Below, one piece after another: positions 1 to 8,858 of a DNA stretch of 64,000 bases. Under the pieces are notes generated by a model. The model saw only the letters and a program-made list of their open reading frames with translations. It searched no databases and had not been told where the DNA came from. The first letter of the stretch is position 1; each line of letters starts with the position of its first letter. The DNA lies in contig JBOGNO010000002.1 in NCBI GenBank assembly GCA_050747245.1, forward strand, positions 421,501 to 485,500. Reading direction: 5' to 3'. The stretch comes from JBOGNO01 sp050747245 (GTDB taxonomy: Bacteria > Acidobacteriota > Terriglobia > Acidiferrales > UBA7541). Position numbers and translations under genes: made by a program.

Positions 1-836
1 GGCTCCGCCACCACTCGCATCGTGTTCCACAGGGCGGCCTGCGCTTGCAGAATTTCTTCATCGGAAACCAAGATGACTTCCGGCGCGAAAGCTTGCGCGA
101 TCGGAAACATCAGTTTGCCGACGCGTTTCGGAGCGAGAGAATCGGCGGCGATTCCGCCCCCGGGTGCGTCCACGGGTCTTCCGGCGCGCAACGCGTGCGC
201 GAGCGTGGAAGCCGCTTCCGGCTCGACGCCGATAATTTTGATTCGCCCGGAATACCATGCCGCGATTCCTCCCAGCAGGCCGCCGCCGCCGACGGCCACG
301 AGGAGCGTCTCCAGCGCAGGAGCTTGCTCCGAGAATTCCAGACCCAGAGATCCCTGGCCGAGCAGAGTCTCCCGCTGGTCGTAGGCGTGCACGGCTATGG
401 CGCCCGATTCCGCGCGCCATTTCTCGCTGGCTTCAAGCGCCTCCGCATAACTATGGCCCGCGATCACAAGTTCTGCACCGTAGCTCCGAATGAGTTCTAT
501 TTTTGCGGGAGAGGCGACGCCGGGAACAAAAATTCGCGCGCGCTTTCCCAGTTTCCTTGCGGCAAATGCTACGGCGGCTCCGTGATTGCCTCCGGACGCG
601 GCCACCACGCCCGCGGGAGGAACTTCACGCATCAGAAGACTGGCAAACGCGCCGCGGGCTTTGAAGGATCCGGTATGCTGAAGCGATTCGAGCTTGAAAA
701 ACAGGCGTGCGGAGGCGGCGCCGAAGTCGCCGCCGTCGGCTTCGACAACCGGCGTGCGCCGGATGTAAGGACGGATTAGGCGTTCTGCCGCCGCAATGCT
801 ATCCCGATCGATCTGTGTCGAGGAAATTGTTTTCAT
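1..836 (-). CDS. Threonine/serine dehydratase, PLP-dependent (3' end cut by window)
   Basis: Fold-type II PLP enzyme that deaminates threonine or serine to the 2-oxo acid. The first 278 codons are visible and the C-terminus lies outside the window. The PLP lysine is K59 in TGSFKARGA. The phosphate/substrate loop SGGNHGAAVA lies at about 81-90, and the glycine loop VGGGGLLGGI follows further on. No C-terminal ACT domain can be judged because of the cut. The ATG start (834-836) is the first Met before the conserved N-terminal helix. It is divergent from the B12 uptake operon. It could be catabolic or biosynthetic (IlvA), or a related serine racemase, so no symbol is given. Confidence 0.88.
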   Translation of the reverse strand, partial: MKTISSTQIDRDSIAAAERLIRPYIRRTPVVEADGGDFGAASARLFFKLESLQHTGSFKARGAFASLLMREVPPAGVVAASGGNHGAAVAFAARKLGKRARIFVPGVASPAKIELIRSYGAELVIAGHSYAEALEASEKWRAESGAIAVHAYDQRETLLGQGSLGLEFSEQAPALETLLVAVGGGGLLGGIAAWYSGRIKIIGVEPEAASTLAHALRAGRPVDAPGGGIAADSLAPKRVGKLMFPIAQAFAPEVILVSDEEILQAQAALWNTMRVVAE

Positions 837-934
837 AAGCCGACCTTAGCGCAGACAGGATACCAATTCCGCGGAACTTTCTGATGCGCTAAGCCGCGCG
901 ACGGATTCAGCAAGTGGAACAAACGTGTGTGCGG

Positions 935-964
935 TTGACACGCTTCAAGCCGCGGCCCTACACT
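935..964 (+). promoter_or_regulatory. Sigma-70-type promoter of the btuFCD operon
   Basis: A perfect -35 TTGACA (935-940) is followed after 18 bp by TACACT (959-964). The predicted start near 971 lies just before the cobalamin riboswitch, so the aptamer would be the 5' end of the transcript. Confidence 0.6.
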
Positions 965-983
965 GCTCACGACAATTCAGCCT

Positions 984-1150
984 GCTCAGGTGAACCCTCG
1001 GAGCAATTTTTGTGACTCCTAGGGCAAGGGGAAGGCCGCGAAAATCGGCCACGGTCCCGCCACTGTGAACGGCCGGCGCTCGAAACGCAGCGCAAATTCC
1101 AATTCGCTACACGCGAATGCGATGGCCGAAGTCAGGAAACCTGCCTGAGC
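984..1150 (+). promoter_or_regulatory. Cobalamin (B12) riboswitch upstream of btuF
   Basis: The B12 box GCCGAAGTCAGGAAACCTGC lies at 1125-1144. The conserved core with the GCCACTGTGAACGGC segment is near 1060. A 7-bp closing stem, GCTCAGG (984-990) with CCTGAGC (1144-1150), brackets the aptamer. It should bind adenosylcobalamin and switch off the transporter genes when B12 is plentiful. A rho-independent terminator follows at once, which points to transcriptional control. Confidence 0.92.
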
Positions 1151-1193
1151 GGGAGGAGCGCTGGCATTCTTCGCGAGAGGGAATGCGGCGATG

Positions 1194-1225
1194 GCCCCGT
1201 CTTCCCGCGGGGCATTTTTATTTTT
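1194..1225 (+). terminator. Riboswitch expression-platform terminator
   Basis: A 6-bp GC stem (GCCCCG 1194-1199 with CGGGGC 1208-1213) is followed by ATTTTTATTTTT. It sits between the B12 aptamer and the ribosome binding site of btuF. A second hairpin just upstream (GCATTC/GAATGC, 1164-1186) may take part in the switch. Confidence 0.75.
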
Positions 1226-1235
1226 GGAGAGAAAG

Positions 1236-2189
1236 TTGAAGCGAACGGCGAGACGGCAGGCGGTATGCGCAACAATTATCATGGCAGCGCTCTTCGCGGC
1301 GACCGCGCTGGCAGCGCCCTTGCGGCAAGACGACGCAAGCGGGCCGCACCGAACCGTGAAGGATGAAACCGGCCGGCAGGTGGAATTGCCGGCGACCATC
1401 CGGCGCGTCGTATCGCTTGCGCCGAACCTAACGGAAATCATGTTCGCGCTCGGAGCCGAGGATCGCCTGGTGGGGGTGACATCGTATTCCGATTTTCCGC
1501 CGGAAGCGCAAAAGATAAAGGGAGTTGGCTTGCCGCTCGGCCCATCGCTCGAAGCCATCGTGGCGCTCAAACCCGACCTCGTGATTGCCACTCCGACGGC
1601 GAACCGCATCGACACCGTTCACGCGCTCGAAAAGCTCGGAATCCCCGTGTACGGCACCGATCCGCATACGGTGGAAGACACGATTCATTCCATCGTGCAC
1701 GTGGCGGAAGTTTTGGGAGTGGAATCGAAGGGACAGCATCTCGCCGGCCAATTGCAGGCGCGGCTCGATGCGCTGCACGCGCGCCTGGCGAACGAGCCTC
1801 CGCGGCGTGTCCTTTTCGTGGTCTGGGAAGAGCCGCTGATTTCGATTGGGCAGCACACGTTCATCACGGACGCGCTGCGCTGGGCGGGCGCGGAATCGGT
1901 GGTGAACGCGAAGCAGGATTGGCCGGTGCTGAGCCTGGAGGAAGTGGTGCGGCTCAAGCCGGATGCGCTGGTTTTCGCGGCGAGCCACGGCGAATCGAGC
2001 GCCGAAGAAATCGCCGGCCTTCGCGAACGTTTGCAATGGCGCGAAATCCCCGCCGTGCGCGAAGGGCGCGCCGCCGCAGTGAGCGATGCCATTGAGCGGC
2101 CCGCGCCGCGGCTGGTGGATGCCATCGAAGAACTCGCGCACCAGTTGCATCCGGCGGCCTTCGCGGACGAGAAGGCAGGCCCGAAGTGA
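1236..2189 (+). CDS. btuF: Cobalamin ABC transporter, periplasmic substrate-binding protein BtuF
   Basis: Periplasmic-binding protein of the BtuF/FhuD class, 317 aa, that delivers B12 to the BtuCD permease. The TTG start at 1236 is preferred because GGAGAGAAAG (1226-1235) is a good ribosome site and because an upstream ATG (1191) would lie inside the riboswitch terminator stem. From TTG the protein opens with KR-rich residues and a hydrophobic signal peptide ending in ALAAP. The helical-backbone binding fold is shown by RRVVSLAPNLTEIMFALGA, the GVTSYSDFP motif and the LKPDLVIA segment. The stop overlaps the btuC start by ATGA. Control is by the B12 riboswitch. The ligand is inferred from that riboswitch and the neighbours. 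Confidence 0.9.
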   Translation: MKRTARRQAVCATIIMAALFAATALAAPLRQDDASGPHRTVKDETGRQVELPATIRRVVSLAPNLTEIMFALGAEDRLVGVTSYSDFPPEAQKIKGVGLPLGPSLEAIVALKPDLVIATPTANRIDTVHALEKLGIPVYGTDPHTVEDTIHSIVHVAEVLGVESKGQHLAGQLQARLDALHARLANEPPRRVLFVVWEEPLISIGQHTFITDALRWAGAESVVNAKQDWPVLSLEEVVRLKPDALVFAASHGESSAEEIAGLRERLQWREIPAVREGRAAAVSDAIERPAPRLVDAIEELAHQLHPAAFADEKAGPK

Positions 2190-3205
2190 AACCTCTCACG
2201 CTGGGGCGAATTGTCTCGCTGTGTGGCCTGCTTGCGTTCGTTCTCTTCTGCGTCGTGGTGATTTCGCTCAAGGTGGGCGCCTTTCCCGTTCCCGTGCTCG
2301 ATGTCGCGCGGACGCTCTTGCGCAGCGCGGTCGGCCGCAAGGATCTCGTCCCATCCGATTATCAGGTTGTGATTCTGAATTTGCGGCTGCCGCGAATTCT
2401 TCTGGGAATTCTGGTGGGAATGGCTCTCTCGGTGGCAGGTGCGGGGTTTCAGGCACTGCTGAGAAATCCCCTGGCGGATCCCTATGTGCTGGGAGTTTCG
2501 AGCGGAGCCGCCCTGGGCGCGATCTTGGCGCTCATGATGGCGCACCGCTTTCCCTTTGCCGAGGAGACCGCTGCGTTCGTCGGAGCGGGAATCACCATCG
2601 GCGCAGTGTATTTCCTCGGGAAGCGCGGCGGCCAGTTGGACAGCTCCACTTTGCTCCTTGCCGGAATCATCTGCGCTTCATTCCTCTCCGCTGTGATTAT
2701 GTTCCTGATGACGTTGCTTCCAGGGCGCGATTTGCGCGGCATGGCGTTCTGGCTCATGGGAGATCTTTCGTCGCCGCCAACAATTTCCGTGATTGGGCTG
2801 CTTCTTCTCGTGGTGACCGTAATCGTCGTGGTGATCTATGCGACTTCGGCGGATTTGAACCTGATTCTGACGGGCGAGCAGGAAGCGCGCCACCTGGGCG
2901 TGAATGTCGGACTCGTGAAAGTGGTGGTGTATGCGGGCGCGTCGCTGCTCACCGGCGTTGCCGTGGCGCTGAGCGGAGCAATTGGCTACGTCGGCTTACT
3001 CGTGCCGCACGTGATGCGCATGCTCTTCGGCTCCGACTATCGCGTGCTGATTCCCACCTCTGCGATCGGAGGAGCCATCGCCATCGTCGCCGCTGACGCC
3101 CTGGCGCGGACGGTGGTTGCGCCCACGGAATTACCCGTGGGAGCGATGACGGCCATTGCGGGAGCACCCGTATTCATTTACTTGCTGCGCCGGAGCGTGA
3201 GATGA
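2186..3205 (+). CDS. btuC: Cobalamin ABC transporter permease BtuC (FecCD family)
   Basis: Inner-membrane permease of 339 aa, the usual length for FecCD/BtuC subunits, with about ten hydrophobic helices across the whole chain. Family hallmarks are RLPRILLGILVGMALSVAG, the NPLADPYVLGVSSGAALGA segment (about 93-113) and the cytoplasmic coupling region GLLVPHVMRML near residue 270. It starts with ATG overlapping the btuF stop by 4 nt and ends overlapping the btuD start by 4 nt, so the three are almost certainly translationally coupled. It would dimerise and bind two BtuD subunits. B12 is the inferred cargo because of the riboswitch. Confidence 0.92.
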   Translation: MKPLTLGRIVSLCGLLAFVLFCVVVISLKVGAFPVPVLDVARTLLRSAVGRKDLVPSDYQVVILNLRLPRILLGILVGMALSVAGAGFQALLRNPLADPYVLGVSSGAALGAILALMMAHRFPFAEETAAFVGAGITIGAVYFLGKRGGQLDSSTLLLAGIICASFLSAVIMFLMTLLPGRDLRGMAFWLMGDLSSPPTISVIGLLLLVVTVIVVVIYATSADLNLILTGEQEARHLGVNVGLVKVVVYAGASLLTGVAVALSGAIGYVGLLVPHVMRMLFGSDYRVLIPTSAIGGAIAIVAADALARTVVAPTELPVGAMTAIAGAPVFIYLLRRSVR

Positions 3206-4125
3206 GCATGGAATCGCCCGGACGCTCTGTGCCCGCCGCGCCTATTCCGGGCGCGGCCGCCACGAGTCTTTCCGTTCCGGAGCCCCGTCTAAAGGTCGAA
3301 CAACTGCACTACGCCTACGCTGCGACGGAACGCGCTGCGCCGGAATTTTCACTCGGGCCCATCAGCTTCGAAGCGCGCCAGCGCGAAATGCTCACGATTC
3401 TCGGGCCGAACGCCAGCGGAAAATCCACGCTCTTGAAATTAATTGCCGGAGTGCTGCCGCCCGTTTCCGGGCGCGTGGAAACCGACGGCGTCAGCGTGGC
3501 GGAACTTTTTCCGCGGGCGCGCGCGCAAAAAATTGCTTTGGTGCAGCAGGAAAGCGCGCTGCTTTTTCCGCTGCGTGTCTGGGAATTCGTTTTGCAGGGA
3601 CGCTATCCCTACGGCCGCCGGCTGCGATTTGAATCGACGAGCGATTGTCATATTTCGGAGACCGCCCTCGCGCAAGTGGGCGCGGAGAAATTGCGGGATC
3701 GCTGGATGAACCAGCTCTCCGGCGGCGAAAAGCAGCGCGTGATACTGGCGCGCGCGCTGGCGCAGCAGCCCGCGCTGCTGTTGCTCGATGAGCCCACGCA
3801 GCACCTGGACATCGGCGGAAAAGTGGAATTGCTGCGGCGGCTGCGGCGGCTGGCGCGCGAAAACCGCTACACCGTGGTGGTGGTGACGCACGAATTGAAC
3901 TTGGCGGCGGAATTTGCCGACCGCGTGGTGCTGATGCACAAGGGAAAATGCGTCCGCGAGGGAACTCCGGCGGAAGTGTACACACGCGCGGCGCTCGAAC
4001 CCGTGTTTGACGCGCCCCTCGACGTCGAAATGTCCGCGAGCGGGAGGCCGCGCGTGATCCTGCGCGCGAATGCGGAAAGTTCGGAAGGCGAAGGGGGAAC
4101 GATCCGCGAAGGAGAAAATCGGTAG
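3202..4125 (+). CDS. btuD: Cobalamin ABC transporter ATPase BtuD
   Basis: ATP-binding subunit of the B12 importer, 307 aa. Walker A GPNASGKST is at 68-76, the Q-loop at QQE 115-117, the signature LSGGE at 172-176, Walker B LLLLDEP at 192-198, and the switch histidine in VVVTHE. An N-terminal stretch of about 25 residues rich in Pro/Ala precedes the ABC domain and is not needed by the fold, so a slightly later start is possible. ATG overlaps the btuC stop (ATGA). It is the last gene of the btuFCD operon. A second riboswitch and its receptor follow on the same strand. Confidence 0.92.
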   Translation: MSMESPGRSVPAAPIPGAAATSLSVPEPRLKVEQLHYAYAATERAAPEFSLGPISFEARQREMLTILGPNASGKSTLLKLIAGVLPPVSGRVETDGVSVAELFPRARAQKIALVQQESALLFPLRVWEFVLQGRYPYGRRLRFESTSDCHISETALAQVGAEKLRDRWMNQLSGGEKQRVILARALAQQPALLLLDEPTQHLDIGGKVELLRRLRRLARENRYTVVVVTHELNLAAEFADRVVLMHKGKCVREGTPAEVYTRAALEPVFDAPLDVEMSASGRPRVILRANAESSEGEGGTIREGENR

Positions 4126-4220
4126 CAGGCGGGAGTACACAAAATTCTTAAACGTATGACGATTTGTGGCGCGAACGGGCCGGAAATTAACCCGCCCGCA
4201 CACGCTGCTCGACAATCACC

Positions 4221-4387
4221 TGAGACTCCGCGCACGGGAAGACGGTGAAAGGCCGTCGCCGCCGCGCGACTGTAAGGCGGAGCAATCCGGGCACGCCACT
4301 GTGCCACTCGCCATCTTCAGCGGCGAATGGAATGGGAAGGCTGCCCGCGAAGAATTGCCGCCAAGCCAGGAGACCGGCGGAGTCTCA
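4221..4387 (+). promoter_or_regulatory. Second cobalamin riboswitch, upstream of the TonB receptor
   Basis: The core GACGGTGAAAGGCCGTC (4241-4257), the GCGCGACTGTAAGGCGG segment and a B12 box GCCAAGCCAGGAGACCGGC (4359-4377) are all present. A 7-bp closing stem joins TGAGACT (4221-4227) to AGTCTCA (4381-4387). No U-rich terminator follows. A CTCCC/GGGAG hairpin (4432-4450) abuts the AGGAGG ribosome site, so translational control is more likely here than in the first copy. Confidence 0.92.
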
Positions 4388-4460
4388 ATCCTGCAGCCTG
4401 CAAATTGCCGCCGGCGCAGGACAACCTTCAACTCCCGCGCGAAGAGGGAGAGGAGGAACC

Positions 4461-6626
4461 ATGAGACTCAAACCATTTCTCGCAATAAGAATTTTCCTCT
4501 TTGGTTTTTTCGCGATCGCATCTGCATTTTTCGCCGTGCCGCACGCCGCGGGGCAAACATCCGCAACGCTTACCGGAACCCTAACGGATCCTCGCGGCGC
4601 GGCCATCGCGCACGCCGAAATTACCGCCAGCCTGATTTTTGGCCGTGACGTAGTGGCTCGCGGCGAATCGGCTACGGATGGAACTTTTCGTCTCACCCTT
4701 CCCCCTGGAATTTACCGCGTACGCATCACCGCCGATTCGTTTCAGGCCGTGGAGCAGGCTCTCACGCTGGCGCCTGGAGAAACGCGCACTTGGAATTTGC
4801 GTTTGGAACTCGAACCGCTCTCCGCTCACGTCGTCGTTTCTGCGGAAGCGCAGCCGGCGCCCGCGGAGACAGCTCCTTCGCTCGTGGACGTGCTCACGCG
4901 TCAGGATATCGACGACCGGCAGGAAATATGGCTGACCCCGCTGCTTGCCAGCGTTCCGGGCGTGAGTTATTCGCGCCTTGGGCCGTTCGGCGGCGTCACC
5001 ACACTTTTTCTCGACGGGGGAAACTCTAACTTCACGAAAATCCTGGTGGACGGTGCGCCCGTGAACGTCAGCGAGCCCGGGTTTTCACCGGACTTTTCGA
5101 ACCTCACCGCCGACAACATCGATAAAATCGAAATCGTTCATGGTGCATCGAGCGCGCTCTATGGTTCGGACGCCATGTCGGGAGTGGTGCAAATCTTCAC
5201 CCATCGCGGCGCCACCCGCACGCCGCAGCTCACGCTCGAAGGAAACGGCGGAACATTTGATACCGGCCAGGGAAGGGGGCAGTTGAGCGGCCTGCTCGGC
5301 GCGTTCGATTACTCCCTCGGCGCGGGCTACTTCTCGACGGGCGGCCAGGGAACGGGCGACTACTTTCGAGACACAACGCTCTCCGGGAACTTCGGCTGGA
5401 AATTTTCGGACGCTGACTCCCTGCGCCTGACGCTGCGTAACAGCGCGAGCGACGCGGGGCAGCCGGGGCAAACCCTGCTTTCCTCTCAGTCGATCTTCGC
5501 AGTGAGTCCGGGAGAGCACAGCGACCTCCACGATTTTTCCTCCAGTCTGGCCTGGAAGTTCGCGAGCGGCGATCACTGGCAAAACCAATTGCTCGGGTAC
5601 GAATCGCGCTTTCAGGACACCCTCGATATTCCTCAGTTCGCTTTCACGTCTGTCAGCAAATTCAATCGCGCGGGCATCACCGGGCAATCCACTTATTTGT
5701 TCTCCGGTGGGGAGGTCACGGGGGGCTATCTGTTTGAGTCCGAGACTGGCGGCGTGAAGGAACGGCACGATCACGCCGGTTATCTGGAAGCGCGCTATCA
5801 GTTCGGGCACCGGCTCAATTTGATCGCTGGTGAGCGGACCGAAGCGAACGATTCCTACGGGATCCGTGTTGTTCCGCGTACCGGAGCTTCTTACGCCTTG
5901 CGCTTCGGCCGCGGATTCTGGGGAGCCACGCGATTGCGAGCCTCCTTCGGCAAGGGGATCTTGGAGCCGCCGCTGTTTCCGGCCGATTGCACGCCGGTTC
6001 TCAAGCCGGAGCAGAGCACAACTGTGGATGCGGGTATCGACCAGTTTCTTGCCTCCGACCGTGTTCGTCTATCGGTCACCTACTTCCACAACGATTTTCG
6101 CGACATCGTCAGCTTTGCTTTTGGCGCCGGGAGCCCGAATTGCCCCGCGTTCGGCGGCAGCTTCTTCAATACTGACAAGGCGCGGGCCTTCGGCGCGAAT
6201 TCATCGATTGAAGTGAAAGCGACGCGTTGGCTGAACGTCGCCGGAACCTACGCATACGACGATTCGAAAGTGCTTGTGTCACCGAACGCCAGCGATCCTG
6301 CTCTCGTCCCGGGCAATCAGCTATTGAAGCGGCCGCTTCATTCGGCGAACCTCACCCTCAATGCCCATCTTCGCAGGATCAATTGGAATATCAGCGGCCA
6401 CTTCGTGGGCCGCAGGACCGACAGTGACTTCCTGGGCCTCGGCATCACCAGAGATCCCGGCTACTTCCGGCTGGATATGGCTATGGTAGTGCCGCTTCGG
6501 TACGGTTTGTCGATGACCTCGCAATTTGAAAACCTGCTCGACCGGCGCTACCAGGACGCTGTTGGCTATCCCGCGCTCGGGTTTAACTATCGCGTGGGAA
6601 TGAAATACACCTGGGGCGGGGAATAG
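4461..6626 (+). CDS. btuB: TonB-dependent outer-membrane receptor, BtuB-like, for cobalamin
   Basis: A 721-aa outer-membrane receptor. The ATG at 4461 follows AGGAGG and opens a signal peptide ending near residue 31 (HAAGQ). Residues 33-120 form a carboxypeptidase-regulatory-like beta domain (LTGTLTDPRGAAIAHAEI), typical of Acidobacteriota receptors. The plug spans about 135-250, with FLDGGNSNFTKILVDGAP and the IEIVHGASSALYGSDAMSGV motif. The rest is the 22-strand barrel, ending NYRVGMKYTWGG. An upstream in-frame ATG (4245) lies inside the riboswitch and is rejected. The riboswitch and adjacent btuFCD support B12 or a related corrinoid as substrate. Confidence 0.9.
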   Translation: MRLKPFLAIRIFLFGFFAIASAFFAVPHAAGQTSATLTGTLTDPRGAAIAHAEITASLIFGRDVVARGESATDGTFRLTLPPGIYRVRITADSFQAVEQALTLAPGETRTWNLRLELEPLSAHVVVSAEAQPAPAETAPSLVDVLTRQDIDDRQEIWLTPLLASVPGVSYSRLGPFGGVTTLFLDGGNSNFTKILVDGAPVNVSEPGFSPDFSNLTADNIDKIEIVHGASSALYGSDAMSGVVQIFTHRGATRTPQLTLEGNGGTFDTGQGRGQLSGLLGAFDYSLGAGYFSTGGQGTGDYFRDTTLSGNFGWKFSDADSLRLTLRNSASDAGQPGQTLLSSQSIFAVSPGEHSDLHDFSSSLAWKFASGDHWQNQLLGYESRFQDTLDIPQFAFTSVSKFNRAGITGQSTYLFSGGEVTGGYLFESETGGVKERHDHAGYLEARYQFGHRLNLIAGERTEANDSYGIRVVPRTGASYALRFGRGFWGATRLRASFGKGILEPPLFPADCTPVLKPEQSTTVDAGIDQFLASDRVRLSVTYFHNDFRDIVSFAFGAGSPNCPAFGGSFFNTDKARAFGANSSIEVKATRWLNVAGTYAYDDSKVLVSPNASDPALVPGNQLLKRPLHSANLTLNAHLRRINWNISGHFVGRRTDSDFLGLGITRDPGYFRLDMAMVVPLRYGLSMTSQFENLLDRRYQDAVGYPALGFNYRVGMKYTWGGE

Positions 6627-6710
6627 TCGCATTTTCCTGCCACTCTGGCCGGAGAGGCTCATTCCGGACGGAGCAGCGCGTAGGCGAATGTTATAATTCG
6701 CCCCGCGAAT

Positions 6711-8195
6711 ATGAGCCGCGCGACTGAGGAAACTAATCGGGTGCCCCAGGATTTGCTGGCGCGCTACGAGCCTGTCATCGGCCTTGAAGTGCACGTACAG
6801 CTTCTGACGCGCACCAAGGCCTTCTGCGGATGCTCGAGCCGCTTCGGCGATCCGCCGAACACCAATGTTTGCCCCGTGTGCCTGGGATTGCCGGGCGCGC
6901 TGCCCGTCCTGAATAAACGCGCCCTCGAATTGGCGATTCGCGCGGCGCTCGCGCTCCATTGCGAAGTGCGCGCGGACTCGCGCTTCGCGCGCAAGAATTA
7001 TTTCTATCCCGATCTTCCGAAGGGATACCAGATTTCCCAGTATGAGCGTCCCCTCGCCACCGGCGGACATCTCGAAATCGAATTCGCGGATGCCCGAAAA
7101 AAAATCGGTATCACTCGCGTGCACATGGAGGAAGACGCAGCCAAGGCTCTCCACGAGGGCTTTCCCGATTCCAACAACAAGACCTACGTCGATTTCAATC
7201 GCTGCGGCGTGCCCCTGGTTGAAATCGTCTCCGAACCCGACATGCGGTCTCCCGCCGAAGCGCACGCCTACCTGACGACGCTCAAACAGGTGCTCGAATA
7301 CACGGAAGTGAGCGACTGCAACATGGAGCAGGGTTCGCTGCGCTGCGATGCCAATCTGAGTGTGCGCCTGCGCGGAGCGGAAAAATTTGGCGTCAAGGCG
7401 GAAGTGAAAAATCTCAATTCCTTCCGCCATTTGCAGCGGGCCCTGGAGTATGAATTCGAGCGGCAGGTACGCATCCTCGAAACCGGCGGCCGCGTGGAGC
7501 AGGAGACGCGCCTCTGGAATGTAACCGCGGGCCAGACGGAGCCGATGCGTTCGAAAGAATTTGCCCACGATTACCGCTATTTTCCCGAGCCGGATTTGCT
7601 GCCCGTTTGCGTGAGCGCTTCCTGGAAAGAGGAAATCGCGCGCGCCATGCCGGAGCTGCCCGCAGCGAAGCGTGCGCGGTTCGTTACGACCTACGGCATC
7701 TCGGCGTACGATGCGGAAATTCTGACCGCGACGCGCGGCCTCGCGGATTATTTTGAGGCCGTCGTCCGCGCGGGCGCTCCCGGAAAGTCTGCGGCCAACT
7801 GGATTGCCACTGATTTGTTGCGTCTCTTGAACGATGCGCGGAAAGAAATAGCGGACTGTCCGGTCGCGCCTGCGGCGCTCGCGGACGTGATTCGCCGGGT
7901 GGAAAGCGGAGAAATTACCGCCGCGAGTGGAAAAAAAGTTTTTACGGAGATGTTTGCGACGCGCCGGGCGGCGGCCGAAATCATCGCCGGCCAGGGACTC
8001 GCGCAAATCAGCGACGCCGCCGAAATCGAACGTATCGCGCGTGAGGTCATCGCGCAGAATCCGGAAAATGCCGCGAAGTATCGCGCCGGCAACGAGGGCG
8101 TATTCAAATTTTTTATCGGCCAGGTTATGCGCGCCACGCGCGGCCAGGCCAATCCGCAAATCGTGTATGACACGCTGAAGCGTCTCCTGGCTTAG
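6711..8195 (+). CDS. gatB: Asp-tRNA(Asn)/Glu-tRNA(Gln) amidotransferase subunit B
   Basis: GatB, 494 aa, full length. It phosphorylates and, with GatA ammonia, amidates Glu-tRNA(Gln) or Asp-tRNA(Asn). The N-terminus YEPVIGLEVHVQLLT is diagnostic. Zinc cysteines are seen in FCGCSS and CPVCLGLPG, followed by KNYFYPDLPKGYQISQ. The C-terminal YqeY-like helical tail (about 350-490) is intact and ends QIVYDTLKRLL. A TATAAT lies 14 nt before the ATG at 6692-6697 and no ribosome site is clear, so the message may have a very short leader. gatA and gatC are not in this window. Confidence 0.97.
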   Translation: MSRATEETNRVPQDLLARYEPVIGLEVHVQLLTRTKAFCGCSSRFGDPPNTNVCPVCLGLPGALPVLNKRALELAIRAALALHCEVRADSRFARKNYFYPDLPKGYQISQYERPLATGGHLEIEFADARKKIGITRVHMEEDAAKALHEGFPDSNNKTYVDFNRCGVPLVEIVSEPDMRSPAEAHAYLTTLKQVLEYTEVSDCNMEQGSLRCDANLSVRLRGAEKFGVKAEVKNLNSFRHLQRALEYEFERQVRILETGGRVEQETRLWNVTAGQTEPMRSKEFAHDYRYFPEPDLLPVCVSASWKEEIARAMPELPAAKRARFVTTYGISAYDAEILTATRGLADYFEAVVRAGAPGKSAANWIATDLLRLLNDARKEIADCPVAPAALADVIRRVESGEITAASGKKVFTEMFATRRAAAEIIAGQGLAQISDAAEIERIAREVIAQNPENAAKYRAGNEGVFKFFIGQVMRATRGQANPQIVYDTLKRLLA

Positions 8196-8239
8196 AGCGC
8201 TTCCGGTTGCTAGAATGTCGCCGCTCTTAAGGAGTTCAG

Positions 8240-8605
8240 ATGCCTCCTACGATTGTGAACGGGAAGATCTGCTACATCGAGATTCCCGCCACGGACATTG
8301 CGCGCTCGGCCGACTTTTACCAGAAGGTCTTTGGCTGGGACATCCGAAAACGCGGCGATGGCAGCACCGCATTTGATGACACCACCGGTCAAGTCAGCGG
8401 CAGTTGGGTGCTCGGTCGTTCGCCCGCCTCAAAGCCCGGCTTTTTGGTTTATGTCATGGTGGATAGCGTCGCCGCGGCCGTTGGGCTGGTTACCGCCAAT
8501 GGTGGCAAGATCGTTCAGCCGATCGGCGCGGATGCTCCGGAGATCACTGCCCGATTCAGCGACCCGGCAGGAAACGTGATTGGGCTCTACCAGCAACCCG
8601 CCTGA
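8240..8605 (+). CDS. VOC (glyoxalase/bleomycin-resistance) superfamily protein
   Basis: A 121-aa protein with one vicinal-oxygen-chelate domain: KICYIEIPATDIARSADFY at the start, a FGWDIR turn, and the closing strand ITARFSDPAGNVIGLYQ. The length fits two beta-alpha-beta-beta-beta units. A good ribosome site AAGGAG lies 7 nt before the ATG. Potential metal ligands are limited to a glutamate in IEIP, and no histidine stands at the usual first position, so metal dependence is uncertain. The substrate cannot be told from sequence. It stands alone between gatB and the peroxiredoxin gene. Confidence 0.8.
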   Translation: MPPTIVNGKICYIEIPATDIARSADFYQKVFGWDIRKRGDGSTAFDDTTGQVSGSWVLGRSPASKPGFLVYVMVDSVAAAVGLVTANGGKIVQPIGADAPEITARFSDPAGNVIGLYQQPA

Positions 8606-8858
8606 TGCAGCGCGGAGCGGCGTGCCTTGAGGAATCGTTCAGCTCTATCTCGCCGCTTGAATTCTACGGACGCTGGGAAGCTCAATCCAATTTGGCAGGG
8701 TGTCCCGAATTATGTGGACGCGCACGCCAGCTTGCGTTTCGAGTTATAATCCCGCTAGAGTTTGCCCGGAGAGTATCAGGCCATTTGAAACCAATGGACG
8801 CGGTTCTGCGTATTGAAAAGAGATATCGGCGCGGCTGAAAATCTAAGAGTGCAAGGAC

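Noticed and set aside
45..779. 244-codon plus-strand ORF at the left edge
   Set aside because: Shadow of the dehydratase gene on the minus strand, whose motifs are clear.
6321..8159. 612-codon minus-strand ORF across gatB
   Set aside because: Antisense shadow of gatB caused by high GC at third codon positions; low-complexity, no domain.
8605..8838. 77-codon ORF overlapping the VOC stop
   Set aside because: No ribosome site, no recognisable fold and protein-unlike composition; the region more likely holds the peroxiredoxin promoter.
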